Source of the DNA: Acholoe squamosa
Lineage: Eukaryota; Annelida; Polychaeta; Phyllodocida; Polynoidae
Assembly (NCBI GenBank): GCA_949317995.1
Contig: OX439050.1
Span: forward strand, 5,239,771-5,303,770
Direction: 5' to 3'
Length of the DNA: 64,000 nt
Shown: piece by piece, positions 53,805-64,000 of the stretch
How the letters are laid out: each line of letters starts with the position of its first letter
How positions within the stretch are numbered: the stretch's first letter is position 1
Program-made: the position numbers and the translations under genes
The notes under the pieces: generated by a model
What the model was told of the DNA's origin: nothing
The model's database searches: none
The model's input: the letters and a program-made list of their open reading frames with translations, nothing else

Positions 53805-54545
53805 CTGTAAAAACCCTGCGTATAAGCCACACCAATGTACAGATGTGCACACTGCATCAAGCCTGTGAGAGAGCTTAACACCTGAAAATTGAAGGTTCAA
53901 GTGGGTATTCCACTGCTGTCGTTCGGCCGGAATTTTGCTAACCTGATTATTTTTGATAATGTAAAAGTATAGAAAAAAATTGGTCAGATTAGAGAAAATT
54001 TGGTCGATCGACGGCAGTGGAATAGCCGCTTTATGTGGTGACCTATGGGGCAATCCATAAAGGATGTCACACTGAAGGGGCTGTCCATGGCTCCTATGTA
54101 TACATTTCTATAGTGAAGGTGTGACAAAGGGATGGTGGGGGGGGTGTCATAAAAGGCCTAAAAAACATGAGTCACATAAGTTATGGATGTGTATATGCCG
54201 CATCGGCAGTTTGAGCTGGTCCTATATAAGTCGTACCTGGATTTCGATTCATAAGTTAAAGAATTATAAGACATGGATTTTTTTTAATACGTTCATGCTT
54301 GCGAGAAACAAACTCTTGATCATTTTGATGCAATTCACAACTTGCTGTATTGATTTATACCGTGAAAATTGTAAACGATTTTCATGAAAGATTTTTCTTT
54401 CAATGAAAGTATTATTCTCAGCATGAAATGACCATGTCAATCTGATCATTTCATTGACAGAATATTCTTTCAAAGTCATGAATTAATCCCCTGGCCTAAT
54501 TCTGAAATGGTCTACAAGGTGTGGCTTATACGGATGGTTTTACAG
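53805..54545. mobile_element. Family T element, 741-bp copy
   Basis: Left end CTGTAAAAACCCTGCGTATA and right end, inverted, CTGTAAAACCATCCGTATAA, followed inward by AGCCACACC on both sides. It contains the nested MITE at 53903-54027. Shares ends with 7048, 31808 and 59454. No frame and no tandem expansion. Confidence 0.7.
53903..54027. mobile_element. 125-bp nested MITE (GGGTATTCCACTGC ends)
   Basis: GGGTATTCCACTGCTGTCG faces CGACGGCAGTGGAATAGCC. The same sequence heads the repeat at 37716. Sitting inside family T, it must be younger than that family T copy. Confidence 0.7.
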
Positions 54546-54724
54546 TGTGTTCTTACCCACTGTGTGGTGTACATTTGTACATTGTACTACAGAATATGTG
54601 ACCCCTCTTACACACCCACACAGGCCTGCTGTCTATCCAGTACAGCCTAACCTAGCTGTCATATATTGTCATATATTTCATACTGCACTCTTTATACTGC
54701 TGTTATACTCATGGATTTATACAA

Positions 54725-54726
<2 letters not shown>

Positions 54727-54776
<50 letters not shown>

Positions 54777-54807
54777 ATATCTATCCATTCACACAATTAT
54801 AATAATG

Positions 54808-54860
<53 letters not shown>
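54727..54860. repeat. (AT)n microsatellites, two runs
   Basis: Runs at about 54727-54775 and 54809-54860, each followed by the same TCCATTCACACAATTATAAT, so a run plus flank has been duplicated. Tyr-Ile frames here are artefacts. Confidence 0.95.
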
Positions 54861-54863
<3 letters not shown>

Positions 54864-55084
54864 ATTCACACAATTATAATAATGTTTTATATATATTCAC
54901 AATACATTTACAGTAAATTCAACTGAGTCTAAAAAGTAAGTCCACGGACATTGGTCGGGTGAATATCTGCTGATCTGACTGATTTTTTTCTATACTTTTG
55001 CAATATTATAAAATCGTCAGATATATCTATATTCATAGCAATTCACAATGCTAAAAATGCATTTCACAATAGTCAAAATCATGC

Positions 55085-55440
55085 TGTTGTGTATAAATAT
55101 GATGCTTATCGTTTTGCTGAAATTGACCTATTGCTTATCGTTTTGCTGATATTCACCTATTGCTTCTCATTTTGCTGAAATTGACCTATTGCTTATCGTT
55201 TTGCTGATATTCACCTATTGCTTCTCATTTTGCTGAAATTGACCTATTGCTTATCGTTTTGCTGATATTCACCTATTGCTTATCGTTTTGCTGAAATTCA
55301 CGTATTGCTTATTGTTTTGCTGAAATTCACGTATTGCTTATCGTTTTGCTGAAATTCACCCATTGCTTATCGTTTTGCTGAAATTCACCTTTCATTATGC
55401 TGAAATTCACCGATAGCTTATCCTTTTGCTTCTGCTCGTG
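55085..55440. repeat. 30-bp tandem repeat, about 12 copies
   Basis: Unit TTGCTTATCGTTTTGCTGAA plus ATTCACCTAT. Early copies alternate two variants (GAAATTGACC and GATATTCACC) as a 60-bp dimer; later copies are uniform. No coding potential. Confidence 0.95.
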
Positions 55441-55711
55441 GTGCTTAAACGGGTCACTATGGCATTACTTATAGTTAAGCTGATGTTCACCTCGTCTATT
55501 AGAGTGACAGTGCGGTACTGGTATACATTTGTCTTACATTACCCTATATCATCATCACTCCTCCAATGACACCCCCCCCTCCTTGAATTATTCATGTATA
55601 GCTATGTATTGTGGTAACATCCCTGTCTGAAACCATTCATCATTCCCCCAGGCATCACAGTGCCAGCATTCTCCCCCCCTCCTCCCCCACACCTCTAAGT
55701 CACCTCAACTA

Positions 55712-55922
55712 AACCTTTAACGGCCACAAATGCATCATGCTCATTGGTTGTCATGATGTATGAATGGTTAGTTACTTATCAGGGCTGCATTCAGTCATTA
55801 TGATGACCAATGATGAATTCGCGCCCTTAACCAATTGTGCATCAAAGCTTCAGGCAATTAAGCAGTCTCGCCAGCACTTCATTGGTACATTATACCGACC
55901 GATGGGTATGATGCACTCCTGC
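55712..55922. repeat. Family P MITE, diverged copy
   Basis: Starts AACCTTTAACGGCCACAAAT. Has TCATGATGTATGAATGG, CAGGGCTGCATTCAGTCATT and the right half CACTTCATTGGTACATTATA then GGTATGATGCACTCCTGC. Confidence 0.7.
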
Positions 55923-56221
55923 AAATAGACAACCCAAATATGCAGGTCGGTCAGATAAATTGTAAAACTGAATATCATAGCAATAAAGTGTTATGAGATT
56001 CATAACAAAAATTAGCAGCCCTCTAGGTTCATGTTCTTTTGTTGTCATGAAGCACAAATGCAGGCAGTGCTGGCATAATAACAAGCACAGGATGGGCATG
56101 GGGTTTTCTGTTGTGTTTAAATTGAAGAATGCACAATAGTTTAAGTAAGTGTTTAAATTTTAAAAATGCAGGGTGGCTGGAGATTTCAGTGTGCAAAATG
56201 AAAAATGCGACCAATGGAATT

Positions 56222-56405
56222 TACCGTATCTGCCTGTATATGCGCGGGGTTACTTATTGATTTCAACCAGGCTTTACCCCTGGCCCTTATAAATTTAAGA
56301 CTTAAATCATAGTGAATTTTCAAATTTCAATACCCCTTTACCCTTGGCGCCTATTCGAGACTGCCGCTCTTTCAAATACGTGGCGCTTATACAGACCAAT
56401 ACCGT
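56222..56405 (+). repeat. Family R repeat copy
   Basis: ACCCCTGGCCCTTATAAATT, TTCAATACCCCTTTACCCTT, GGCGCCTATTCGAGACTGCC and GTGGCGCTTATACAGACCAA match the family order, with decay. Confidence 0.55.
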
Positions 56406-56565
56406 AAGCATTTGTACACTATGCAGCCTTAAAGGGGTCAACATCTAAGACATACAAATAGTGTCAATAGATACAAGGACCCAGACAAGGCCTCACTAGC
56501 CCCACCTGGAGGCATGCATGGGCACACACACAGAACACAGGTCCTACTTTTAGCTTTTTAATCAA

Positions 56566-56797
56566 CCCTTCAAGGGCTGCTAATGCATTAATGCATCATG
56601 ACCATTGGTCGTCATGATGCACCAATAAAGTGTTGATGAGACTGCTTGCCAGCACTTCATTGGAGCATCATGCCAACCCTCCGGGAGTATATGTATCAAC
56701 CCTGTAGGGTCAGCATGATGCTCCAATGGAGTGCTGGTGAGTAGTCTCACCAGGAGTTCATTCATGATGCACTCTTGCGTCAGCGGCCTTTAAAGGG
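56566..56797. mobile_element. Family P MITE, best complete copy
   Basis: 232 bp starting CCCTTCAAGGGCTGCTAATG and ending CGGCCTTTAAAGGG, with TTAA at 56798-56801 and TCAA at 56562-56565 (one mismatch). Both halves and the CCTCCGGGAGTATA centre are intact, so this is a good family reference. Confidence 0.8.
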
Positions 56798-57094
56798 TTA
56801 AGGTTCTCAAAGTGATCTAATGTACCATATCCATGTGTAGGGCCCCGGACGGGTAAAATTGACAAGGGGACAACGATGCCTATTCTTACCACGGGCGTGG
56901 ACTGGTTACCAGGTTTAGCCTGTGTAGGTGTTATCCATATGCTATAGAAGGGTGAGAAACTAAAGGGAACAGCGCTGCCCTCTGGTGCCTTTATTTGCTA
57001 TGCACAGACCTTGATTACGGAGGTGAGTGGTGACTTTGCCAAACAAGCCCCATTTATTTCAATGGACAGGCCCCATTTATTTCAATGGACAGGC

Positions 57095-57440
57095 CCCGTG
57101 CTCATACAAACACACCCCAGTCTTATCATAACATATGACTCAACATCAAAGATTCCACACACACCCATACCACACCCTCCCCCCACACACACCCACTCAC
57201 TGGTCCTGTGGCTGCATTGGTGAGAAAATCATCCCTGATAAAAACATGTAATAATCAGCTGTGTAGAATGGGCATCTTGTGGATATAACCTGGATATAAT
57301 ATGTGTTCTAGGGGCTGTTTTATAGTCTATTTCTTATACCATGAGCATACATGGACTCATATTGGGACTCGTCCTGGTTTTTACATGCTCATCATTAATA
57401 CATCAATGTTAGAGAGCAGGTTCCACATATCCCTAATCCA
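57095..57440. repeat. Dispersed repeat, inverted partner of 37840-38175
   Basis: Begins GTGCTCATACAAACACACCC and ends GAGCAGGTTCCACATATCCC; it is close to the reverse complement of 37840-38175. The two copies are 19 kb apart in opposite orientation. Confidence 0.75.
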
Positions 57441-59453
57441 CAGGCTCAAAAATCACACTGTAAACCTACCGGTAAAACCCAACATACTGACAAGTCAGAG
57501 ACATTAATTTGTCTATGACAACTTTTAAGAAGAGAATTTTATCATTTTAACACAAAATAGACACTTTAACCCACAAAAATGGGCTAAACCACTATTATAC
57601 TCCATTGGTTTAACACATATACATGTGCAAAGGCAAGCACACCACAAATCTGTGTGTGACTTGCTTGCACCATAACAGGTTTGGAGGAATTTGCAGCATT
57701 ATATATTAACCTAGTCCCAGCTTCCTAGTGATTGCAGGTATCAAGCTCCTTAACCTCTTCATGTATTAGTGACAGGTTTTGTTTGATTCTGATGTTATTA
57801 GGATACGTTGTCCGTTTTTCTCCTCTTTTCATTTACCACATTCTTTCCATAAACATCCATGATGATGACCAGGCTGTTAGGATAAAGCTAAAGTTTAGGG
57901 AGCATTCAATATTTTAACAGGCCATCAGCAAAATCACCCCATGTATCACAGGTTAAGATAGCTCTGACATCTCGTCAATCACATTGTCAATTATCAATTC
58001 TGCTTGCAATGGTGTTTCATCAGAAATTGCATTAGACTCTTTGATAACATACTTTCTTGGTGAAGCTTTGTTTGTTTGGTGGAGTTTTCTTTCTGGTGAG
58101 GCTAGTGCCAAAAGGACAGCAGTAAGATGACAAATATGGGCTATCCTAGGCTAACTGCCTTTCATACCAAGCATCCCAAGACGAATCATGATTTCATTGA
58201 ATTTAATAGGGAAAACATGTCCGACCTTGTTGTAACTTAATATATATTATGCTGGAAATGGCTCCAAGCAAATGGCGATTGTGTGAAGGAAACTGAGTAA
58301 GGATCATCAATGAAGAACATGCAAATAACTATATATACAAGAAAGGATGAATAGATAATTGTTTTGCATAAACTATGATAATTAGGTAAAACCCAAATCC
58401 CAAATCCTTCATGCACTATTTGCTAAGCTCCCACTCTACAGGGAGAATCTCCATAGGATGTAATACAGAAAGCGACATGCATTGCACCAAACTGTCAGAT
58501 TGCACCATATTTCCAATAGCTGCTTTCAAGAATAATGCATTTATCATGAATTATGCATATCCGTATAGATTTCATAGGGAAAATCTGTATTTTTCCAGAT
58601 TTTTGAAAGAAAAATCATTCTAAATCCAAGATGACTGCCACAGAGCATCTAAAAAATTCTACGACCCCAAAATAGTACTCCTAGCATTTTTATTTGTGTT
58701 CTTAAGTGAACTGGAAGCAAAGATACAGCTTTTCAAAGATTTTGATGGTAGCCATACAGAAACATAGTGGCCATATTGGATTGAGGTGCTGTACTCAGAA
58801 GCCCCAAGTTTCACATGATTCTCCTTATTATCAAGCATGGATATACCAAGTTTCATTGATTTATTCCAATATCTTCATATTTTCTCAGAATTTACTAGAA
58901 TAAAAGTGAAAATACCTACTTAATTAAGGTTTTACATAAATTATGCTAATTAGGCTGAAATGATAATTTTCAAAATGGTAAAATCTTATTGCTAGAACTT
59001 ATTTCTTTGAAAACTAGCCATTTTAGAATAACTGTAGTCATGTGTTGTATCATTCTCAGGCTTAACCAGGTAATTTCGCCTATTTAATTAAATATGCAAA
59101 TTAGGGACCTTGATATGCAAAATCCAGAATGGCCCCAAGCAGATTCGGATTCTCTGGACAAAACTGAGTAGGAACCACCCATTGAACATAAAACAACCAT
59201 CATGGTTAGTAGAATAGAGATTTTTCCCTGTCTAATAGCATCTGAGCAAGTCTTTTAGAGACCGCAGTGGCTTCAGCACAGTTAAATGGTAGATTGTAAT
59301 ACTTTGTTGGTGTGGGAGAGAGTAAAGGTGATGTAGGGAAATTGGCCTGAGTCTAGACAGAGATAATGACATGGTGCCATGTTAATGCCAAGATGGGTGC
59401 AGTACAAGACCAAGCAGGACAATGAGGGGGGCTAACGAAAAGTCTGTAAACTA
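57441..59453. other. No gene; old ~880-bp spaced repeat phrases
   Basis: The phrase GGCTCCAAGCAAATGGCGAT ... AAACTGAGTAAGGATC at 58258-58310 recurs diverged at 59131-59190 (GGCCCCAAGCAGATTCGGAT), each preceded by ATGC(A/T)AATTAGG-like sequence. This suggests one ancient duplicated repeat. No exon was recognised. Confidence 0.45.
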
Positions 59454-62341
59454 CCGTAAAACCCTGCGGCTTATAGACTGTTTGTAAAACCCTGCGTATA
59501 AGCTGTGGCTTATAGACCGTTTGTAAAACCCTGCGTATAAGCTGCGGCTTATAGACTGTTTGTAAAACCCTGCGTATAAGCTGCAGCTTATAGACTGTTT
59601 GTAAAACCCTGCGTATAAGCTGTGGCTTATAGACTATTTGCAAAACCCTGTGTATAAGACAGCTTATAGACCATTTGTAAAACCCTGTGCATAAGCCACA
59701 GCTTATAGACCATTTGTAAAACCCTGTGTATAAGACAGCTTATAGACTGTTTGTAAAACCCTGTGTATAAGACACAGCTTATAGACTGTTTGTAAAACCC
59801 TGTGTATAAGACAGCTTATAGACTGTTTGTAAAACCCTGTGTATAAGACACAGCTTATAGACTGTTTGTAAAACCCTGTGTATAAGACACAGCTTATAGA
59901 CCGTTTGTAAAACCCTGTGTATAAGACACAGCTTATAGACTGTTTGTAAAACCCTGTGTATAAGACAGCTTATAGACCGTTTGTAAAACCCTGTGTATAA
60001 GACAGCTTATAGACCGTTTGTAAAACCCTGTGTATAAGACAGCTGATAGACTGTTTGTAAAACCCTGTGTATAAGACACAGCTTATAGACCATTTGTAAA
60101 ACCCTGTGTATAAGACACAGCTTATAGACTGTTTGTAAACCCTGTGTATAAGACAGCTTATAGACCGTTTGTAAAACCCTGTGTATAAGACACAGCTTAT
60201 AGACCATTTGTAAAACCCTGTGTATAAGACACAGCTTATAGACCATTTGTAAAACCCTGTGTATAAGACAGCTTATAGACCGTTTGTAAAACCCTGCGTA
60301 TAAGACACAGCTTATAGACCGTTTGTAAAACCCTGTGTATAAGACAGCTTATAGACCATTTGTAAAACCCTGTGTATAAGACACAGCTTATAGACCATTT
60401 GTAAAACCCTGTGTATAAGACAGCTTATAGACTGTTTGTAAAACCCTGTGTATAAGACACAGCTTATAGACTGTTTGTAAAACCCTGTGTATAAGACAGC
60501 TTATAGACCGTTTGTAAAACCCTGTGTATAAGACAGCTTATAGACCGTTTGTAAAACCCTGTGTATAAGACAGCTGATAGACTGTTTGTAAAACCCTGTG
60601 TATAAGACACAGCTTATAGACCATTTGTAAAACCCTGTGTATAAGACACAGCTTATAGACCATTTGTAAAACCCTGTGTATAAGACACAGCTTATAGACC
60701 GTTTGTAAAACCCTGTGTATAAGACACAGCTTATAGACCGTTTGTAAAACCCTGTGTATAAGACAGCTTATAGACCGTTTGTAAAACCCTGTGTATAAGA
60801 CAGCTTATAGACCGTTTGTAAAACCCTGTGTATAAGACACAGCTTATAGACTGTTTGTAAAACCCTGTGTATAAGACAGCTTATAGACCGTTTGTAAAAC
60901 CCTGTGTATAAGACAGCTTATAGACCGTTTGTAAAACCCTGTGTATAAGACAGCTGATAGACTGTTTGTAAAACCCTGTGTATAAGACACAGCTTATAGA
61001 CCATTTGTAAAACCCTGTGTATAAGACACAGCTTATAGACTGTTTGTAAACCCTGTGTATAAGCCACAGCTTATAGACCGTTTGTAAAACCCTGTGTATA
61101 AGACAGCTTATAGACCGTTTGTAAAACCCTGTGTATAAGACACAGCTTATAGACTGTTTGTAAAACCCTGTGTATAAGACAGCTTATAGACCGTTTGTAA
61201 AACCCTGTGTATAAGACAGCTTATAGACCGTTTGTAAAACCCTGTGTATGAGACAGCTTATAGACCGTTTGTAAAACCCTGTATATAAGACAGCTTATAG
61301 ACCGTTTGTAAAACCCTGTGTATAAGACAGCTTATAGACTGTTTGTAAAACCCTGTGTATAAGACAGCTTATAGACCATTTGTAAAACCCTGTGTATAAG
61401 ACAGCTTATAGACCATTTGTAAAACCCTGTGTATAAGACACAGCTTATAGACTGTTTGTAAAACCCTGTGTATAAGACACAGCTTATAGACCATTTGTAA
61501 AACCCTGTGTATAAGACACAGCTTATAGACCATTTGTAAAGCCCTGTGTATGAGACAGCTTATAGACCGTTTGTAAAACCCTGTGTATAAGACAGCTTAT
61601 AGACCGTTTGTAAAACCCTGTGTATAAGACACAGCTTAAAGACCGTTTGTAAAGCCCTGTGTATGAGACAGCTTATAGACCGTTTGTAAAACCCTGTGTA
61701 TAAGACACAGCTTATAGACCGTTTGTAAAACCCTGTGTATAAGACAGCTTATAGACCGTTTGTAAAACCCTGTGTATAAGACAGCTTATAGACCGTTTGT
61801 AAAACCCTGTGTATAAGACAGCTTATAGACCGTTTGTAAAACCCTGTGTATAAGACACAGCTTATAGACCGTTTGTAAAACACTGTGTATAAGACAGCTT
61901 ATAGACCGTTTGTAAAACCCTGTGTATAAGACACAGCTTATAGACCGTTTGTAAAACCCTGTGTATAAGACACAGCTTATAGACCGTTTGTAAAACCCTG
62001 TGTATAAGACAGCTTATAGACCGTTTGTAAAACCCTGTGTATAAGACAGCTTATAGACTATTTGTAAAACCCTGTGTATAAGACAGCTTATAGACTATTT
62101 GTAAAACCCTGCATATAACTGCGGCTTATAGACTATTTCAAGCTCTTGGTGTGGCTTATATGATTCCCCTCAACTCAGGGTGCGGCGTATATGAGGGGTT
62201 TTACTTGTATAGACCAAAGTAAGACATAACAACGATTTCATGCCTCTAGGGCTGCTTATATCATTTTCCTTTAACTCAGGGTGCAGCTTATATGTGGGTG
62301 CGGCTTATACATCGGTGCTGCTTATACGCACAGTTTTATGG
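59454..62341. mobile_element. Family T element expanded to 2.9 kb by a minisatellite
   Basis: Left end CCGTAAAACCCTGCGGCTTA and right end, inverted, CCATAAAACTGTGCGTATAA with GCAGCACC, GCCGCACCC and GCTGCACCCTGAG following. Nearly all of the interior is one tandem array of the terminal sequence itself. The right 200 bases keep the ordinary family T subterminal region. Confidence 0.75.
59470..62120. repeat. 37/39-bp minisatellite, about 70 copies
   Basis: Unit AGCTTATAGACCGTTTGTAA plus AACCCTGTGTATAAGAC (37 bp) or the same with AC added (39 bp). The two lengths alternate irregularly. Left-edge units carry the ancestral-looking CCTGCGTATAAGCTGCGGCT, which links the array to the family T terminus. 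Confidence 0.97.
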
Positions 62342-63094
62342 ATGTACATGTATGTATATACACAAAATGGAAAGAAACTGAAATGTATATACTAGAGTCC
62401 CTAAAGGTCCCTCTTTTAAATTCTTGTGAAACTCTGAGATTTCTCTTGACTTCTCAGTCTCCTTCCTTGTCTGAGTTTCTGATATCATTCATTATCAAAA
62501 GATTAGTATTTATGATTTAGCAGAAATGTTGTTTGAATCTTAATGACCAATTTGGATGATGCAGGGATAGATTAGCAGCCTTAAGGGTTAATATTGGATC
62601 CGGGAGGCTGTTGCAAAAGGATTTGGAATTGGTTCTGTCAGAGGTACTATTCCCAAAACGGAAGTCACTCACCTCAGGGAATTGATTCCCTCATGTATTG
62701 CTAAAAGGGAATCTGTTAGAGGAGTGGTATAGGCGTGGTCCAGAGTCTGGGTGTTATTCTCAATTAGGAAACAATTCTCTGGGGAAGTCGATTCTCAGGG
62801 TTGGGAAGAGCGGAGAATTGGAAAAATCAAATAGCTACCTTAAGAATTTAGATCCAATTCTTTTCACAACAGCCTCCAGGGCTTTATGAGTGCCAAATCC
62901 ATGCTTTCCTTTACAAATACAGACCCCATTTTCCTGAATGGTCCTCCCCATGATCACGTGACATAGTTATGTTAATGAGGTGCTAATGAATCTGTGGTGC
63001 CAAGGTCCTACGTGACATGCAAAGTTGGCAACCATGGATCATTCCTGGTAGTGCTAGGTTCAAGCAGCCACGAGGTCCTGGCCAGGGGAAATGT
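62342..63094. other. No gene recognised
   Basis: Unremarkable sequence with a family P scrap at 62560-62592 (GATGCAGGGATAGATTAGCAGC, given as GATGCAGGG + ATAGATTAGCAGC, before CTTAAGGGTTAA). No exon was supported. Confidence 0.45.
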
Positions 63095-63433
63095 TGAGAA
63101 TATAGGAAGCAAGACTGGCTAAAAATGCCCTTGTTTCCAGTCCTTTCTTTCATGTAGCTATGACTTGTCCCTTTTGTTGCTCACAAGTGGTCATTCAAGT
63201 ACGGTGCTAAAAAAGGGGGATTTGAGTAGGTACCTAGTTGGGAGAAGTCAGTCAGTATAATATACTATAGAGTAAATGACATGATAGTGCAGCTCTCTCT
63301 GTTTTAAACAAGGCAGGTGACTTTTCAGACTAATGTGGTGAGTGCAGGTACTTAGGTGAAGCAGTGCACAACTTGGTTAGAAAAGAGGGCACATACTCAC
63401 AGCTCTTTTTACTATAGGAGCAACACCCTCCAG
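63095..63433. mobile_element. Family G non-autonomous transposon, copy 5, 5'-truncated
   Basis: Starts directly at the subterminal CAAGACTGGCTAAAAATGCC and lacks the left TIR; the right end TAGGAGCAACACCCTCCAG is intact. Orientation is that of copies 3 and 4. Confidence 0.8.
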
Positions 63434-63481
63434 GTTATGTTTGCCATAGTTCCCTGTGGACAAACTAGACAGCTGAATTAA

Positions 63482-63630
63482 CCCTTTAAAGGCCGCTGTG
63501 CAGGAGTACATCATGCCTATTGCTCATCATCATTTCTGCAGCAATGAAGTGCTGGCTAGACTGCACTTCATTGGTGTATCATGATGACCAATGGGCATGG
63601 TGCATTAATACATCAGTGGCCTTTAAAGGG
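63482..63630. mobile_element. Family P MITE, short copy
   Basis: 149 bp beginning CCCTTTAAAGGCCGCTGTGC after TTAA (63478-63481) and ending GGCCTTTAAAGGG before TTAT (63631-63634). It holds ATGAAGTGCTGGCTAGACTG and CACTTCATTGGTGTATCATG. Confidence 0.8.
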
Positions 63631-63639
63631 TTATAGTAT

Positions 63640-64000
63640 TGTAGGGGCACGGTTAAGTATGAGTGTCTATAGCTTACAAGTTGACTAGTTCCCGAGTGGG
63701 GTGTCCTTTTGGGTTGAGGCTGGTTACGCCTGGCGGATGTTGGCAGCACTGTCCTCCAGGCTTCCTGGCTTAAACAGGTTGGGTCGCCACCCAACCCCTG
63801 TGACTATATAATAGTCAGGTCGGAACCTAGCGGGGCAGAATCCTCCCAGATTCTGTGCGAAGACCTCCCTGACTCCGAAACCTTACCTGGTAGTCATTAG
63901 TAAGGGTTATACGATCAGTGATACCACCACTCGGAACACCTTTAGCTTCCTGTACGTTAGGATATTGAATAAAACTTGTTGCCTCTCGAACCGGACATTC
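63640..64000 (+). mobile_element. Probable LTR of a second retrotransposon, cut by window end
   Basis: Starts TGTAGGGGCACGGTTAAG beside family P and carries, in order, a TATA box (TATATAA, 63805-63811) and AATAAA (63968-63973) about 160 bases later, followed by TTGTTGCCTCTCGAAC. That order is typical of U3-R-U5. The CA end, primer site and coding part would lie beyond 64000, so this could also be a solo LTR. Confidence 0.5.

Noticed and set aside
54547-54926. Tyr-Ile repeat frames
   Set aside because: Translation of (AT)n microsatellites.
59353-60246. Minus-strand frames of VYKLCLIHRVLQ type
   Set aside because: Readings of the 37/39-bp minisatellite; they break whenever unit length changes.

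Overview
This 64 kb window is non-coding-rich genomic DNA of a multicellular animal, probably a marine invertebrate. The grounds are a spliced claudin/PMP22-type exon, a complete BEL/Pao LTR retrotransposon, Pol III tRNA-like units, many non-autonomous DNA transposons and very large minisatellites. No prokaryotic gene organisation, CRISPR array or rRNA is visible. I cannot name the species; an amphioxus-, hemichordate- or mollusc-like genome would fit.

Protein-coding content is small. One convincing host exon lies on the minus strand (19827-20052): the start codon, first membrane span and GLW-C-C motif of a claudin/PMP22-like tetraspan protein, ending at a good splice donor. Its later exons were not found. 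A putative CpG/E2F/X-box/CRE cluster lies 0.6 kb upstream (20632-20724). A weaker candidate internal exon is at 17085-17179 (+). A tRNA-like gene with anticodon GCA is at 24554-24624, and a tRNA-derived SINE head is at 21895-21964 (-). The main coding unit is the BEL/Pao element at 39754-47974 (minus strand), with 5-bp target duplications and nearly identical 0.79-kb LTRs. It carries one 2,111-codon gag-pol frame that is split by a single in-frame TGA inside reverse transcriptase.

The rest is repeats, which I group into working families. Family P: palindromic elements of 150-250 bp with TTAA at their ends and CCCTTTAAAGG termini (piggyBac- or Kolobok-like by target site), more than 20 copies and fragments. 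Family H: elements with GGGAGTGATCATT termini and TTA/TAA duplications (PIF/Harbinger-like), seven copies or pieces. Family G: about 365-bp elements with CCAGGAGGGTGTTGCTCC termini, five copies. Family T: elements with CCGTAAAACCCTGCGTATAAG termini split here as CCGTAAAACCC + TGCGTATAAG, four copies, two of which have grown internal minisatellites. Family R: GCGCTTATTCGAG / GCGCTTATTTGAA repeats, at least five copies.

Layout. 1-19 kb: families P, H, G, T and R in unannotated DNA. 19-25 kb: the tetraspan exon, its upstream region, SINE and tRNA. 26-39 kb: dense nested MITEs, two long foldbacks, a 900-bp TA-flanked element and a 52-bp tandem array. 39.7-48 kb: the BEL element. 49.5-50.5 kb: an 18-bp minisatellite. 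52.7-53.7 kb: a family P copy split by a hAT-like element full of CTACCTCA/TGAGGTAG palindromes. 53.8-62.3 kb: two family T copies, the second expanded to 2.9 kb. 63.6-64 kb: the start of a probable second LTR element. Nested insertions give a relative chronology at several places.
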